33,871 bases of DNA. Source: an uncultured Pelagibacteraceae bacterium (GTDB lineage Bacteria; Pseudomonadota; Alphaproteobacteria; Pelagibacterales; Pelagibacteraceae). The stretch spans positions 1 through 33,871 of the forward strand of contig CACDYR010000011.1 of NCBI GenBank assembly GCA_902557155.1. The letters are read 5' to 3'. Shown here piece by piece: positions 33,711-33,871 of the stretch. Each line of letters starts with the position of its first letter. Positions within the stretch are counted from its first letter, which is position 1. The translations under genes and the position numbers were made by a program. The notes beneath the pieces were generated by a model. That model was given only the letters and a program-made list of their open reading frames with translations, had not been told where the DNA came from and did not search any database.

Positions 33711-33871
33711 ATGAAGGCGATAATTTTAAATGCATCTGCTTGGATGATTGTTCCTGTAATGGATGCTTTTGCTAAATATTTAAGCTCATCTATGGATGTT
33801 TTACAGATAACGTGGGCAAGATATTTTTTTACTGTAGTCTTTACATTGTCCTTAATGCTTATCTTTTATAG
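33711..33871 (+). CDS. DMT (EamA-like) transporter, 5' end only
   Basis: ATG at 33711, 16 bases after the AEC transporter gene, opens a frame to the window edge (53 codons). The start reads MKAILNASAWMIVPVMDAFA, then KYLSSSMDVLQITWARYFF and a hydrophobic stretch. Two membrane segments joined by this pattern (A.K.l....QitwaRyff) are typical for EamA/RhaT-type ten-helix exporters. Too short for substrate prediction. Confidence 0.7.
   Translation, partial: MKAIILNASAWMIVPVMDAFAKYLSSSMDVLQITWARYFFTVVFTLSLMLIFY

Noticed and set aside
1..33871. CRISPR array, insertion sequences, toxin-antitoxin or defence systems
   Set aside because: No direct repeat arrays, transposase motifs, terminal inverted repeats or defence domains seen on either strand; poly-A/T tracts reflect base composition.

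Overview
The window is a gene-dense, strongly AT-rich chromosomal segment from an alphaproteobacterium of the SAR11 clade (Pelagibacterales). The evidence is the base composition, near-absent intergenic space (many stop/start overlaps such as ATGA and TAATG), the sarcosine oxidase operon, a SAM-V riboswitch (a class described from marine bacteria including Pelagibacter), a proton-pumping pyrophosphatase, and alphaproteobacterial gene orders (glyA-nrdR-ribD-ribE-ribB-ribH-nusB-thiL; bamE with a divergent cytochrome bc1 chaperone, then plsX-ihfA-merR). I see no mobile element, prophage, CRISPR array or foreign-looking island. This is core genome, not an accessory region.

Layout. 1-3062 (minus): soxB-soxD-soxA, the heterotetrameric sarcosine oxidase, with soxA cut by the window edge. 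3130-3221: tRNA-Ser(GCU), whose encoded CCA abuts the stop codon of a convergent lytic transglycosylase gene (slt). 5491-12819 (plus): a long run of dapA, smpB, folK, spoT/rel, pyrE, pdxJ, acpS, lepB, rnc and recO. hemB converges on recO with no spacer. 13883-21232 (plus): a 2OG-oxygenase-like gene, rpiB, glyA, nrdR, ribD, ribE, ribB(X), ribH, nusB and thiL. 21311-23416: hppA, converging on bamE. 23881-26406 (plus): bc1 chaperone, rpmF, plsX, ihfA, a merR-type regulator and rpmG. A minus-strand chorismate mutase gene follows, then ctaA (plus), then metY (minus) under a tandem SAM-II + SAM-V riboswitch leader. 29335-33871 (plus): rplM-rpsI, then argC, a small lipoprotein gene, hom, an AEC transporter gene and the start of a DMT-type transporter gene.

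Metabolic picture. The genes cover methylated-amine catabolism to glycine and C1-folate (sox, glyA), lysine, threonine, methionine and arginine precursors (dapA, hom, metY, argC), and cofactors (riboflavin, B6, thiamine-PP, folate, heme/heme A, holo-ACP). They also cover pyrimidines, ribosome maturation and components, the stringent response and energy conservation from pyrophosphate.

Most notable points. (1) The metY leader carries two different SAM aptamers in series, with an eight-base complementarity that could couple them. (2) Several proteins are trimmed or worn relative to their families: a Rel/SpoT lacking the helical and zinc-finger/coiled-coil regions, an NrdR with CxC in place of both CxxC zinc knuckles, a RibB whose GTP cyclohydrolase II half lacks the zinc cysteines, and a RibD with an eroded reductase signature. 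(3) TATAAT-like -10 boxes, several of them extended (TGn), sit 5-10 bases before start codons, suggesting leaderless or near-leaderless transcripts. One case is a divergent gene pair whose start codons physically overlap. (4) fabH and DUF177 are missing from the usual plsX neighbourhood. I did not find a clearly unprecedented multi-gene system.
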